Positions 51,801 to 64,000 of a stretch of DNA of 64,000 nt are shown piece by piece. The position numbers were made by a program, and so were the translations under genes. The DNA is from Piromyces finnis. Its lineage: Eukaryota; Neocallimastigomycota; Neocallimastigomycetes; Neocallimastigales; Neocallimastigaceae. The notes beneath the pieces were generated by a model. The model did not search any database, had not been told where the DNA came from, and was given only the letters and a program-made list of their open reading frames with translations. The stretch covers positions 124,001-188,000 of the forward strand of contig MCFH01000081.1 of NCBI GenBank assembly GCA_002104945.1. Reading direction: 5' to 3'. Position 1 is the first letter of the stretch. Each line of letters starts with the position of its first letter.

Positions 51801-53551
51801 TGGCAAATAGATTTGCATGGCTATCCTTTTTATATTCTAAAAAAGATCAAATTGAAGCAGGAACTTTAGCAGCCTACAACGAACCATTACATGTTATTAT
51901 CTTAAATCAAGGAAATGAATGTCTTCCCTTCCTCTCCCATCTAAATAACTATTGTGTTTATTATAAAAATAAGAGATTAAACTATTATGACGAAGCAAAT
52001 ATTGTTAATCCACTGTCTTACACCTGTTCTAACGAGAATATCAATATGGAAGACGAGGACGATAAAAGTATTATTTATAAGAAGCAAACTCTAAGAATGT
52101 TCCACATACAAACAAATCAAAAATATAAAACAACTAGAGCATGGGAAGTTGATATTAAAGCAGAATCATTAGTAACCAGAGACTGTTTTCTTGTTATTTA
52201 TAATAATTTAGATTTTATTCAACGAGATAGTGAATGTAATTCCGAATTAGATGATAATGGATCTACTAATAATGTAAATGAAGAAGAAATTAAAAATGAG
52301 GAAATGAAAAATAATTTTAATTCTATGAAAGAAGAAGAAGAAGGAGATATATCTATAGATTTAGGACGTAAATATTCTGTGGATAGTTACGCTAGTACTG
52401 TCACTAGTATCAATCATAGAAATGAAAAACCAGCGGGAGAAAATGGACCATTTATTTGTGATTTATGGGTTGGTAAAGGTGCAAGTAAAGATGAAGTTAG
52501 AAGAGCCATTGATATATCTAAATGGATATCTGAATTAATGGCTAGTGATGAACCTTTGAGTGTTAAAAAACCTGATAATTTTGGTTTTGATTTAAATACC
52601 ATTCAAAATTCAAACCTTTCTATTCTTGATGGCAAATATACTCTTAATTTAATTCAAGAAGGTAGTGAAAGTGATCAATTCTGGAATAATTTAGGAGTGA
52701 ATGTTAATGCAGAAAGTAATGTACTATCCACCTCTTCATCGTTTTATGGTACAGATAAGAGAAGAACTTTAATAAAGAATTATTCTTCCTCCTTCCTTTT
52801 GAACATGAAAAAAAAAAAGTTAAATATATACTACGGTAAAGGTACTGAATCATGGTATATGAAACCTCCAAGATTCTTTAAGTGTGATTGTAGTCAGGGT
52901 TATTTTTCAGCCAGAGAAATAGAAAACTTCTGTCAATATGACTTATCCGATGACTCTTGTATTATTTTGGACAGTAATTCACCTGGAAAAATTTATGTAT
53001 GGATTGGACGTAATAGTAGTGATGTTGTTCGTAAACTTACTCAAAAGAGTGTAGAAGTATGGCTTACCAATATCGATGATGGTAGATGGTATGATAGTAA
53101 CTTTTTAACCTTAAGTAAAAATTCAGATGAAGCACCAACAACCACCAATAATTCTATAAATAATATTAAACAGACACAAAACGAAACAGAATCAGATAAC
53201 AGCCATACTTCAAATATCCAAGAAAAGAAGGAAGATGATATTATTGAAAAGCTTAATAACTGTTTAGAAGAGGACCCATATATTAAACGTATGAGAGAAA
53301 GAAGAGAAAGAAAAACTAAGAAAGCACCAAAAAAAAGTGATGTAGTTATTGAATATCAGGGTGAAGAATCGATCGATTTTAAATCTTTCTTCTTTGGATG
53401 GTCAGAAGAAGTTTCCAAAAATATAAATTATGATCCAGGAAATTCATACATAAAAGAAATGGCTAAGAAGAAAAAACAAAGAGAGGAATTATGTAATACA
53501 GCAGAATATTATGAGCCTTTGATTTATAGATTATGTAATGTTGACGAATAA
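48806..53551 (+). CDS. Six-repeat gelsolin/villin-family actin-binding protein
   Basis: Start MELSNRNRISLRRSSENLLG at 48806; about ten exons, the last very long (about 51388-53551). A charged coiled-coil N-terminus (KEEIEKRIQKREEEREKNRK) precedes gelsolin-type repeats: G1 (IDIFRIEELSVAMI, GSFSTGDCYIILNTY, KIFQWIGKQA), G2 (LRMYKIFDNGKFHLVE, NVFIIDNGFELYQWNGKKSS), G3 (NCYVMDCGVELFLWTGKKAS), G4 (AIYGFVFDPISCNFMEI, VVYFWQGTMANRFAWL), G5 (RMFHIQTNQKYK, DCFLVIYNNL, DLWVGKGASKDEVRRA), G6 (PRFFKCDCSQGYFSAREIEN, IYVWIGRNSSDVVRKL). Asp/Glu/Ser inserts lie in G4-G5. No clear villin headpiece; the tail contains IDFKSFFFGWSEEV. The family severs, caps or bundles actin, often with calcium. The acceptor at 49404, not the one at 49421, keeps the frame open. 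Confidence 0.88.
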
Positions 53552-54015
53552 AGTTTAACACCTTCATAATTATTCAATCTGTGGTATTGAATCAATAGAA
53601 ATATTAGAATTATTGTTGAAAAATATTAATCCTTTTTTCAATGATAATCAATACTTTTATTATTTTTTTTATTATATGTATACATAATAAAATATGTTTT
53701 TATTTTTCTAAAGAATTTAATATATAGTAAAGAATGAATGTGTTTATATATAGATACCATTATAATATTTATATCTATTAGTTTTTTTTTTTAAAAAAAA
53801 AAATTATTATTATTAAAAAAAATACCTAATTAAATACATAAATAAATTAAAATAAAAAATAATAAACTATATAAAATATATATATATATAAAATTATTTT
53901 GATAGTTTGTTGAAAATATTATTTTTTTTTTCTTTAAACTTTAAGTGTTTACAAAATAATATTAAATACATAAAAAAAAAAGTCAAACAAAAACAACAAT
54001 TTTAATAATAACAAA
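53552..54015. other. Intergenic spacer, no gene seen
   Basis: AT-rich sequence with poly-A and poly-T between two tandem plus-strand genes. Confidence 0.65.
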
Positions 54016-54808
54016 ATGCTCGTTCCACCTGAACTTTTTGGTTTAGTAGAAAAAGATATCTACCGTTCCAATACATTAAAACCTGAAAATTTTCCATTCA
54101 TAAAAACTTTAAATTTAAGAACAGCTTTACTTTTATCACCTGAAATTCCTACAAGAACAGTATCTTTTTTTTTTGAAGAATCTGGAATAAAACTTGTAAA
54201 TATTTTTTTTTATACAATAGGATAAAATGACTTTAGATAACAAAAAATATTATAGATATTTTTTTTTCTAATTTGAAATGTAATTTCAAATTAAAATTAT
54301 ATTCAAAAACAAAACATTTTATATACATTTATTATCACCTTCTTCCCTAATTTATTTTATTACTATTATTATTATTATTAAGTAAATAAAGTTGTCTAAT
54401 GAATTTTTTTTATTTTCTAATCAAATTAATTATAATATTAGGTTCATCTTGGTATAAAAACTTGGAAGCCAGATATTGAATGGAGACCAGTTAGTGATGA
54501 ATTAATAAAAGAAGGTATTGAATTTATTTTAAATGAGCAAAATCATCCAACTATAGTTATATGCACGTATGTACATTAACAAGAATAGGTTTTTAACCTT
54601 TAATTAATGATATTAATTCAAAACTTATATTGAATAGTTACAATTATTAATTAAATTATTATAAATAATTACTAAAAAAGGTCAGGTATACATGAGACTG
54701 GAACCTTGATTGGATGTTTTAGAAAATTACAAAAATGGAATTTTAATTCAATATTATTTGAGGTAATTCTTACAATTAAATATTAATATCATATAAATAA
54801 AACACACA

Positions 54809-54853
<45 letters not shown>

Positions 54854-55205
54854 ATATTGCATTAAAAACTCATTATTCAAATGGAATATTTAATGGAATA
54901 TTTATATATATATAATATTTTATGTAATTATAAAATTTAGTATCGTAGTTTTGGAGGAAGTAAAAGTAGAAATGTTAATGAACAATTTATTGAATTATTT
55001 GATACAGATTTAATTTCATTGCCAAAGAATTTACCAACATGGTTTACAGAACAACAAAAAATGATGGTACATACAAGCATAACATTTATAAATATAATAA
55101 AATAAATATTATTATAAATATTAATAATTTAATATTCTTTTTATTAACCTTTAGATTGAAGAAGAAAAAATCCAATTAAATAAACAGAAAAAGACATCTA
55201 TCTAA
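54016..55205 (+). CDS. OCA/Siw14-type tyrosine phosphatase-like protein, CX5R arginine replaced
   Basis: Five exons; exon 1 (54016-54195) starts MLVPPELFGLVEKDIYRSNT, exon 2 codes VHLGIKTWKPDIEWRPVSDE, later ones LQKWNFNSILFEYRSFGGSK and NVNEQFIELFDTDLISLPKN. This is the fungal OCA family (Siw14, Oca1, Oca2, Oca4), closest in wording to Oca4/Oca2. The signature loop, joined across an intron, is VICTSGIHETGTLIGC: the Cys is present but the CX5R arginine is Glu and the preceding His is Ile. Arg is needed to bind phosphate in this fold, so this is probably a pseudophosphatase or regulatory partner in the OCA complex. An (AC)n run sits in the intron at about 54800-54822. Confidence 0.87.
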
Positions 55206-55852
55206 AACGTATTTTTGTCTAGTCTTAAAAAGAAAGGGAATTTTCCATTACATATCAGTAATTTAATATTTAACCATTAATATCAATTATAAATATTTTA
55301 TACCAGATAATATATACGAAGAGGGCATGATAAATGAAATAATAATTGAGAAAAGAAATACCAAGAATAATACCAATAACAGTTTATAACATACTTTTTT
55401 TTAATCAAGTTATATTTTAACCATTATCATAAAACGTTATACAAAATTCAAATATCCATATTTTTTTTTTATTTTCATGGTCAACTTATTTAAAAATTAA
55501 GGATTTTATATTTTATATCTATATAAATAGCTTAAAAAATAATGAATATAAATAAATATAAATATTATGATAAAAGTGATATACAATTCATATAATTTTT
55601 TGTTATAGTGTAAAATCTACTTTCAACTACAAATCTACAAATAATTAAAAGTAGAATAAAAATATTTTCCTTATTGTATTAATAAAGTAATTCAAACAGT
55701 AGTAATTTTTAAACCAATGAATTTTTAATAAATAACCTTTTCATTACATCTCTATTTTTATAATTAAAAACTTAAAATTATATTTAATAATGTCTCTCTA
55801 ATATTTATTATAAATAATAAAAATAAACCGAAAAACTTTAAAAGCAAAAACA

Positions 55853-55889
<37 letters not shown>

Positions 55890-58800
55890 TAATAGAAATA
55901 AATATAATATTCTTATTTTTTTTATAGAAAAAAAAAAAAAAGATGCTTATTATTCAAACTTTTAATATATAAAAACCAAAGAATTTATTATGAATGACAC
56001 ATTTTAATTACAATTATCAATTGTTAAATTTTAATTACATTTTTAAAAAAATCATGTATACAAAATTATTAGTAACAATATAAAAATGTAAACATTCCAC
56101 AAATGTTTGAAAATGTTTATTTAATATTATAATATATTATAATATTTATTTTTTAGTGGCTAATTTTGATAGAGTTAATACTTTGATAAAATATGATAAA
56201 ATACAGACATACCATGAAAAAGAATTTTTTCAACTCTAGTTAAATAATTAATAATAGGAAAAATTGAATTAAAACATAAAGAATGAAATGCTATATTTTT
56301 ATCTTTGTTAATGCTTAATAAAAAAGAATATTGATAGTATGTTTATAGAATTATAATTACTTATTTGAATGATTTTTATTTAACTTTTGAATACAATTTA
56401 AGAAAAAAAAGATTTTTTTATTTGAAATAAAATTTTACAATTGAATTAACGTATTTATAATTAATTTATTTTTATATTTAGCATTATATTACACATTATA
56501 TTACCACATATAATATATAATACTCCATAGAAAAAATGGAAATTATTTCCGTTTTTGAATATAACCTCAATATTCTAATTTTATTATTATTACTATATAT
56601 AAATCTAAAATATAATTATTGTAATTATTTTAATTTCTATAAAATATTTTTTTTCCGCATCATTAATCATAAGAATATAGTTTCATAAAATAAGAAGGAT
56701 CTAAATAAAAAGTTCAATATAAATTATTTTACTTCTACTACTATTTAAGTATAAATCATTATTTATACAATAAATGAAAAAAGTTAATAATATTAAACAT
56801 AGTATTAACAATAATAATAAAATAAAGAAAAGTATTGGAAAAACTGTTTAAATATAAAAAATGGGTGAAATTGAAGTCATGTAATTACCATTAATCAATT
56901 GTAATAAAATGAAAATAGGTATTATTAACTTTAATATAACTTATTATATATGAATTTAATTTAATAAATTAAAATATATATTAGAAATTCAAAATTTAAT
57001 TAAAGATATATTAAAAATATTAAAATCCGAAATAAAATAGTTAAATTTTACATCCATAAATGTATTAGATCTTTTTTAATATAACATTATTAAAAAATCG
57101 GAAAAACAATAAAATAATAATTAAATATTAATTTTTCTTAGTAGGAAATAAACTTTATCGGAAGAACAAATACCATAGAAAAAAAAAATCAATAAGGAAC
57201 AAAATTTTTAAACAGTAAATTTAAGAATTTTAATTATTAACTAATCATAAATATATAATCCTTCTTTCTTCCTCATTTTACATTTAACTTTTTATTCTTA
57301 CTTAATATATACATCATAATAATATTATCTTTATTTTCCTTTATCTAGTGTGTAACAATCAATATGAATAGAAATTAACATAGAATTTATTTATAATTTA
57401 TTTAAAAAATAGCATATGATATTTGGTGTTATCATGTGAGATTTTTAAATAATTTATTATCTTTTATATATATGAATAGTAAAACAAATAAAATTTAATT
57501 GAATAAAAACAAATAAACAATAGAAATTAATCTTTGGTTATTTCATACTATGATAATTTTTTTAATATATTAATTCTATTCATAATAAAATTAAAGTTTA
57601 ATGATAAACTTTAATACATAAAATTTAAAATTTTATCCTATTTTAATTTAATATTAAAACCTTGTTTAAAAAAAATTTTTTTTTTTTTCAATTCCATAAT
57701 TATGATAGAACTTTTTATTTGTTAAAAAAAAAAAGTCAATCATTTTATTCATTCTTTCTGACTTAAACTTTGATTCGGGGGAGGGGGGTTGCCATTTTAT
57801 TTTCCATATATTAACATTGATTTAATTTATTTAATAAAAAAATAAAGTTTTACAATAAAGTATATAATAAAAGTAATTTCCTTATTTTTTCTTTTTTCTT
57901 TTTTTTTTCACATTCTTTTAAGAATTCATATTTTTAAAACTTTATAAGATTTCGATATAATATAATATATTATATTATATTTAAAGAGCGTTTGATATTA
58001 TTGTACTTTGTCACTGACTTTAATGAATATATATTATATATTCATTAAATAAGGATTAATAAATAAAAAAAAAAGAGAGTAACTCCAATGAAAATTAAAA
58101 TTTTATGTTAGTATATAATACTTAAAAATCAAGTAAGTATGTATTATATATATAATGTAATAGTTATTATATATTTTTATAAATATTATTATTCCACAAA
58201 TAAATTTACTATAATCAATACAATTAACTTTATATTAAAATTAAAATTCATATAAAGAAATGTAATTTAATTCAATTATATACAACTTATTTAAAAAATT
58301 ATTTAAAAAAGAAACTACATTTAGTGGTAGAAATGATAAAAAAAATAATATTCACATTTAAATAAATAGTCAAAAAAAAAAGTATATCAATAATGATAAT
58401 AAAATCTAAAATTATTAAAGAATAGTAATAATTTATAGGTTTTTTTTTATTATTATTACTATGTGAAAAATAACAAAGATAAAAATTAAAATAATAATAA
58501 TAATATAATTAATTTATAGTAAAATATAATTAAATATACTTTTCCAAATTCTTAATTAAAAAAAAAAAAGAAAAAGAATATATTAATATTATTAAAAAAA
58601 ATGAATATTAAGGTTACATTAAACATGGATACTTTAATAAAAAAAAGTTATTTTCTAGCTATATATTCTCCCAAACTTTTAATTAATAGAAATAGAATAT
58701 GTTATTATTATTATGTGAGGAATTATTAAAAAATTAAATATTAGAGTTATATTAATAAAGAAAAAAATTTATTTTATAGCATATAATAAAATAATTAATT

Positions 58801-60874
58801 TTCTATGGTGTAATAAATTAAAATGAGCTTATGTTTAAGGCTAAGTAACGTGTTAAATTTATATATCTTTAATAATAATTTAGAGAACAAAGTTTATAAA
58901 ATATAATTAAAAAAAAGATGAAATTAAAATATAGATCATATTCTTATCAATAAAGTATATAATAATTAAGATTTTTATTATATACTTAACAAATGCCACT
59001 ATTAAATATATCATTGAAATTATATAATTCTCTTTTAATTTAATAAACTTTTTATATGTAAATATAAAAAAAAATTTGTATTTTTATATATTAAGATTAT
59101 TATTTATTAATAATATATATAATTCATTAGTAAGTTAAAATTTTTTAAGGCTTAAATTATTATTGGTTATCAAAAATTGAATGTTTTTTATAAAGAACCA
59201 TTCATATTTAAAGTAAATTTAATTTATTAGAATATAAACAAATATATTAATTCTATCTTAATATATTCAGTCACCATGGTAATATTAAAAATCAATATTT
59301 TATTTTTATATGTAATTCTAAGGTGATAAAGAAATGTATAGAAAAAAAGAGGTACCGCGCCTAACTTTTGAATTGTTTATTATTATAAATATATTAAAGC
59401 AAAAAGAAAGTTGCTTTAATGCTATGATAAATTGATGTTATCAGTCATTCCTTTTTTTCTTTAATTATTAATTATATTAGGTTAAAAAAAAAAACTATGA
59501 TTCAAAATATAATATGACTATTTAAAATGATATGAATATATTATAGTTTATTAAATATTATTTAGTAAATTTAGGTTATATTATTTGACTATACTATTTT
59601 TACCTTGTTTGTTATAATATATAAACTCTAATGATTAAAATATTAATTTAAATTTTGATAATTTTTATTAATCCTACCAATATTGATTTTTTACAATATT
59701 GGATATTATGAGATATTATGAGGGAATTGTATAAAATAAAAAAAAAATTTTTTTAGTTATTTTTTTATATCAATAATTATTTTTCATCTTTTTTTTTTTT
59801 TTAATTTTATTTTAAATATAATCAATCTAAAAGATCGATTCTGACTTTTTATTTATTTATTTTTTGTAAGTAAATTTAAAATTGTACATTGTTGAAAAAT
59901 AATATGACTATGTGATTATAAGAGAAAATTAAAAGAAATGTAATTATTAGGAATTGATTATAATTTAATTCTTATAATATTAAAAAGAATAATAAAATAA
60001 AAATTGAAATCAGTTTAAATATTAGAAAATGAGAGTATAGGAAATCACTAAATTTTTTATAACATAATAAATTGATTAAAGAAAAGCTAAAATTAGCATC
60101 AATAGAGATTGTTCACTTTTTCAATCCCAATCGACATATTATATTATTAAAGTCAATAAAAAACAAGTTATTTATATTAGCCTCCCCAAAAAACAAAAAA
60201 AAAAAATAGAAGATAGGTACTAATAAAAATAGATGTTACATACGTTAGTGTATACAGAAAATGCATTGTAATAAAATGTACTAAGCAATTAATTTATTAA
60301 AGGATAAAAACAAATTTATAAGATTATAAAATAAAAGGCTGGTATACAATTACCATATATTAAATATAATAAACCATATATAAATAATAAATACAACCAT
60401 AGAATTTATATAAAAAACAAAAAATAAAAAGAATTTTAAAGTTAATATATTATAAAATCTTCTTGAAATTAAAATAATCTTATATATTAAATCAGAATAA
60501 ATATAAATATAAATGAATAATAATTTTTTTTAAAATTAATATATTACAAAATACAAATAATTAATATATTTAATAATTAACTTTAAAAATCTAAAAATTT
60601 AAATATTTCCTTACCATTATTACATAATATATTATAATATACGATACCAATATAATAGAATTGAAATTGATTTTTTATTTAGAATTTTTCTATTTATAAT
60701 TATATTAAATTTTTTATAGTAAAAAAAAATTAGTTATCTTTTAAAAAAAAAACCTTTTTTCCTTATAATGTACATTTTAGATAAATTTAATAAATTATGT
60801 TGAATGTTTTATTCATTAATAAATTTTAAAAATTTTGATTTTTATTCATAGAAATGTAATAAAATAAATAAAAA
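55206..60874. other. Gene-poor AT-rich region of 5.7 kb
   Basis: No gene I can support. Holds an (AAT)n run at about 55857-55889, a G-rich island (G5AG6 at about 57777-57788), several perfect short hairpins (57591-57614, 58018-58048, 59393-59420) and a GC-richer patch with neighbouring hairpins at about 59350-59450. A short open stretch at about 55300-55390 (YEEGMINEIIIEKRNTKNNT) looks mildly coding but has no start or splice context. Confidence 0.6.
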
Positions 60875-61333
60875 ATGTCAAAGAATATAGATTATCAACC
60901 TAACTATTACAATAATAACGAAAAGTTTATATATAAAGAACAATTAAATAATCAGAACTACTCTTTAAATAAAGATAAAGAATATAATAGTAATTATACA
61001 GTATCCATTAATCAAACTCAGCAATCACAAATTCAATCACAATCTCAACAGCAACAGCAACAACCAAAATCTCAATTACAAAATCAATCATCACAACAAC
61101 TTTCACAACCTCCACCTTCTAAACAACAAAGTTTACCAAATATTAATAAAATGTTAAATTATGAGCCAGATTTTCATGAAGAAAATGATAATTTGAATAA
61201 ACAGAAATTACTTAAACCCTATTATAAAATGCCTCCTTCCATACCCTATCCCATGAAAAATAAAAATTATATTCCAAGCAATGCCAGTATGAATAACAGT
61301 AATAATATGAATGTTTTAATTAATAAATTATAA
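60875..61333 (+). CDS. Gln/Asn-rich low-complexity ORF upstream of velvet gene
   Basis: 152 aa from ATG 60875 (A-rich start context): MSKNIDYQPNYYNNNEKF, then a Gln/Ser stretch (QIQSQSQQQQQQPKSQ), PPPSKQQSLPN, and a Met/Pro-rich end (YKMPPSIPYPMKNKNY). It might be the N-terminal exon of the velvet gene, since velvet proteins often carry such tails, but no donor in its last 60 bases gives the phase needed by the next exon. Otherwise a small separate gene. No domain recognised. Confidence 0.5.
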   Translation: MSKNIDYQPNYYNNNEKFIYKEQLNNQNYSLNKDKEYNSNYTVSINQTQQSQIQSQSQQQQQQPKSQLQNQSSQQLSQPPPSKQQSLPNINKMLNYEPDFHEENDNLNKQKLLKPYYKMPPSIPYPMKNKNYIPSNASMNNSNNMNVLINKL

Positions 61334-61589
61334 TTTTAAATTAAATAAAAAAAATACTAAGATAATTTATTAATTATTTACAATACACAATATATCGATG
61401 TATATTTATTTAAAACATCTTTTAAAAAGTAACTAACAAATTATTAAATTATTTTTAAATATATATAGTATTTACATATTTAATAATTAAATTATTAAAT
61501 ATAAAGTTAAAATAATTGATATTTGAAAAATAGAGTTATTAATTTTTTTTTCTATAATCTTTAAAATATATTATTGAATAATAAATTCA

Positions 61590-64000
61590 ATGTATAATAT
61601 TAATAGTGAAGATTATCATTTAATTATAAGACAACAACCCGCCTTTGCCAGATGCTCGAATTTTAATGATAAAGGTAATAAACATTTTTAAAATTAATTA
61701 CTTTGGAGAATTATTAAATTTATATTCTTTTTTAAATTATTTTTTTTTAATAGAAAGAAGACCTATTGATCCACCTCCTATTAGTAAATATCAAAAAATT
61801 AAATATATAAAATTACATCAAAATATTCTTTTTAGATAAAATAAAGATTTTTGTTTGATTTATTATTAAAATTTATTAATATATATTAATAGTACAATTA
61901 ATCTTTGATAATGAATATATGGATGATAATAACACAAAGTAAGTATATAAGCCACATTATTTCATTTAAAGGAAAAATTATTAAAAAAACAATACTTTAA
62001 AAACATTACATTTCTATTTATGTGAATGAAATTTACTATTCATTTGTTTTTAAATAAAGATTATAACGTATTTTTTTTTATATTATATTAGTAAAACACT
62101 ATTACACACACCATTTTTCTTTATGAGTGCAAATCTAGTAAGAGCATCGGATAGTTCACAAAATGAAGAAGAAAACAATAATCCAAAATCATTAGAAATT
62201 ATTGATGATAATGGAAAACTTGTAAAAACTACAAATGGTTTAACTGTTGCATCTTTAACAAGAATGAAAGATTTTGATGGCAGTTACGGCGCATTCTTCA
62301 TTTTCCATGTAATATATTTTTGTATTATTAAGTTAATTTCATAATTTATTCTTGTTTGATATATGTGTTATATATTAAATTATTTATGTTATTCCTTATG
62401 TATAAATAGGATATGTCTGTGTGTGAGGAAGGAACCTATAGATTGAAATTTTCACTTTATGAAATTAACGGGTAAGAAACAACAACAACAACAAAAAAAA
62501 AAAGATATTTATTAGTAGAAATAATTACATAAAAATAAATATATATATAAATTGGGGAATTTATAAAAAAGAATAAATTGTATTATTATTTTCAATAAAT
62601 ATAAATTATTGTATAAACCAAATTCTAATGACCTTTTTTTTTCATCTGATTTATAATTTAGAAGTGGAAAAAGATTATTATTTAGAAAATCTATTTTGTC
62701 CGAAAATTTCAAGGTATTATCAGCTAGAGAATTTCCGGGAATGAGAGGTACAATGATAAATAATAATTATTAGATTTTTTTTTTTTTTTTTTTGAAATTA
62801 TTTTTTATAAAAAGTATAGAGTTTTTGGTTCTTAAATTTAAACTAAATTAATAACATATATTTATCTTCTTGAATTAAAATTAATATTATTAATAATTTA
62901 TAAATACCTAATATTAATAATTATAATTCATTTATTATGAATTATGACATATCATCGGAACCTATTTAAAATTAAAATTCATTATTTAAATTAATCAAAA
63001 GAATCATCACCATTAGTAAAGCTTTTTGCAGAACAAGGTTTAAAAATTAGAATACGTAAGGATAAATCAATAGGAAAACACCCATCAAAAAGAATATTTG
63101 TTGATTTACCGGGATATGATTATTATGAAAAAAAGAAAACTACATATATATATGTAGGAAAATATCCGAGATATGGATTTAAAGAACCAGAAAGAAACAA
63201 TTCAAAGAATGAATTCTATTATGAAAATGAAAATAAGAGAGTTTTAAATCATAATCATGAAAATTACATAGAAGAGCCGAATTTTCAAAATACACAAGAT
63301 AGAATGCATAATAAATATATGATAAAAAAAGAAGGTTATTATGATGAAAGTGATTACTATAATAGAGAAATGAGAGGCCCAATGAATGAAAATTATCGTG
63401 TTATAAATGAAAATAATATGATAGAAAATAGAGATAAAATGAATATGAAAAATTATCTTAACAATGAAGAAATGGGATTAACTCGTTATGATAATAACTA
63501 TAGAATAATGCCACCTGGTAATAGAAGTAATATGAATGAATCAGACATGAATAAAAAAGGTAATCTTTCCTATTTTGAAAAATCTCAATTTTCCTATTAT
63601 TCGGAGGGTAAAAAGAAAATATCTAATCAATATATGAATAATCCCCCTCCCCCATATCCAAATGACCGTCGTGATGAATATAAACCAAATAGTTATAATA
63701 ACATAATACCTTCAAGACCATATCCTAACCCTCCAATGGATCATTATATGAATAATTTTAACGATAAAAATGTATATGATGATCATAGAAGTAGATATGG
63801 CTACGGCTACAACAATGAACATAAGGATGGTAATGAGCCAAATATGAATCATCCTCATCCTCCCACTTCAAATATGAATAGAAATGAATTTTACCAACGT
63901 ATGCAAGGAGGAAGAAATGAAAATAATGAAGATTATGAAAGATATAGATATGAAGATGACGTACGTCATATGCCTAATCCATTGTATGATAATAAGCCTG
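61590..64000 (+). CDS. Velvet-domain transcription regulator, 3' end outside window
   Basis: ATG 61590 opens MYNINSEDYHLIIRQQP, the first velvet strand. Exons then give RRPIDPPPI|IQLIFDNEYM (61754-61783 joined to 61893-61938), TLLHTPFFFMSANLVRASD, GLTVASLTRMKDFDGSYGAF, MSVCEEGTYRLKFSLYEING, SGKRLLFRKSILSENFKV, LSAREFPGMR, and SSPLVKLFAEQGLKIRIRKD, which together cover the velvet fold (VosA/VelB/VeA family). From about 63130 a long Asn/Tyr/Met/Pro-rich tail (NNPPPPYPND, GYGYNNEHKD) stays open to base 64000. Velvet proteins are fungal DNA-binding regulators that couple development, sporulation and secondary metabolism. Subfamily not decided. If the ORF at 60875 is a 5' exon the start moves. Confidence 0.88.

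Noticed and set aside
59340-59440. tRNA or snRNA gene in the GC-richer patch
   Set aside because: No B-box, no cloverleaf, and no match to U1-U6 signatures I know; kept only as a low-confidence structured-RNA candidate.
62512-62712. Minus-strand open frame in the velvet gene
   Set aside because: Antisense to a velvet exon and intron; Leu/Phe/Tyr noise.

Overview
The window is extremely A+T-rich eukaryotic nuclear DNA. It is full of poly-A/T runs and (AAT/ATT)n microsatellites, and its genes are cut by many short GT-AG introns whose donors are mostly GTAAGT or GTATGT. Three things point to a zoospore-forming early-diverging fungus, most likely an anaerobic gut fungus (Neocallimastigomycota): a velvet-domain gene (a fungal family) at the right end, a ZMYND12 orthologue (a cilium/flagellum protein) and the base composition with its repeats. 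The genus is not determinable by eye, and the phylum call is inference.

Layout. 1-2684 (+): 3' part of an ASH1/SET2-type histone methyltransferase gene. 3741-5310 (-): tetraspanin whose CCG motif appears only after re-splicing. 6893-7940 (+): alpha-SNAP/Sec17. 8791-10965 (+): FNBP4-like WW protein, eight exons. 11289-12096 (-): C9orf85/DUF2039 zinc protein. 12615-13046 (+): small RING protein with a hydrophobic N-terminal segment. 13549-15706 (-): secreted or membrane-anchored MINPP-type histidine phosphatase. 16632-18987 (-): unrecognised protein with 21-residue repeats and a polyhistidine tract. 19275-19979 (+): LSM2, with a first coding exon that is only the ATG. 20275-22340 (-): ZMYND12. 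22829-25507 (+): unrecognised many-exon gene. 25811-28528 (-): RING/TRAF-zinc-finger/SPRY protein. 28928-32293 (+): TFIP11/Ntr1 G-patch protein. 33160-35013 (-): seven-TM protein with a C-terminal RGS domain. 35990-43090 (-): three tandem HSP70-like genes, the third with a frameshift near its start. 43.6-46.4 kb (-): short coding-like exons of an unassigned gene or decaying gene. 46773-47576 (+): unrecognised small protein. 48806-53551 (+): six-repeat gelsolin/villin-type protein. 54016-55205 (+): OCA-type phosphatase-like protein whose CX5R arginine is replaced by Glu. 55.2-60.9 kb: gene-poor. 60875-61333 (+): Gln/Asn-rich ORF. 61590-64000 (+): velvet gene running off the window.

Functionally the genes are a mixed eukaryotic set: RNA processing (LSM2, TFIP11), chromatin and transcription (SET, velvet), membrane traffic and signalling (Sec17, tetraspanin, 7TM-RGS), cytoskeleton and flagellum (gelsolin repeats, ZMYND12) and proteostasis (HSP70 cluster, two RING proteins). 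They do not form one pathway. The most notable items are the mosaic HSP70 array, the ATG-only exon of LSM2, the TRIM-like fungal RING-SPRY protein, the Glu-substituted phosphatase loop and the hidden exons at 43.6-46.4 kb. Exon joins were worked out by hand; where I say phases agree, I counted the bases.
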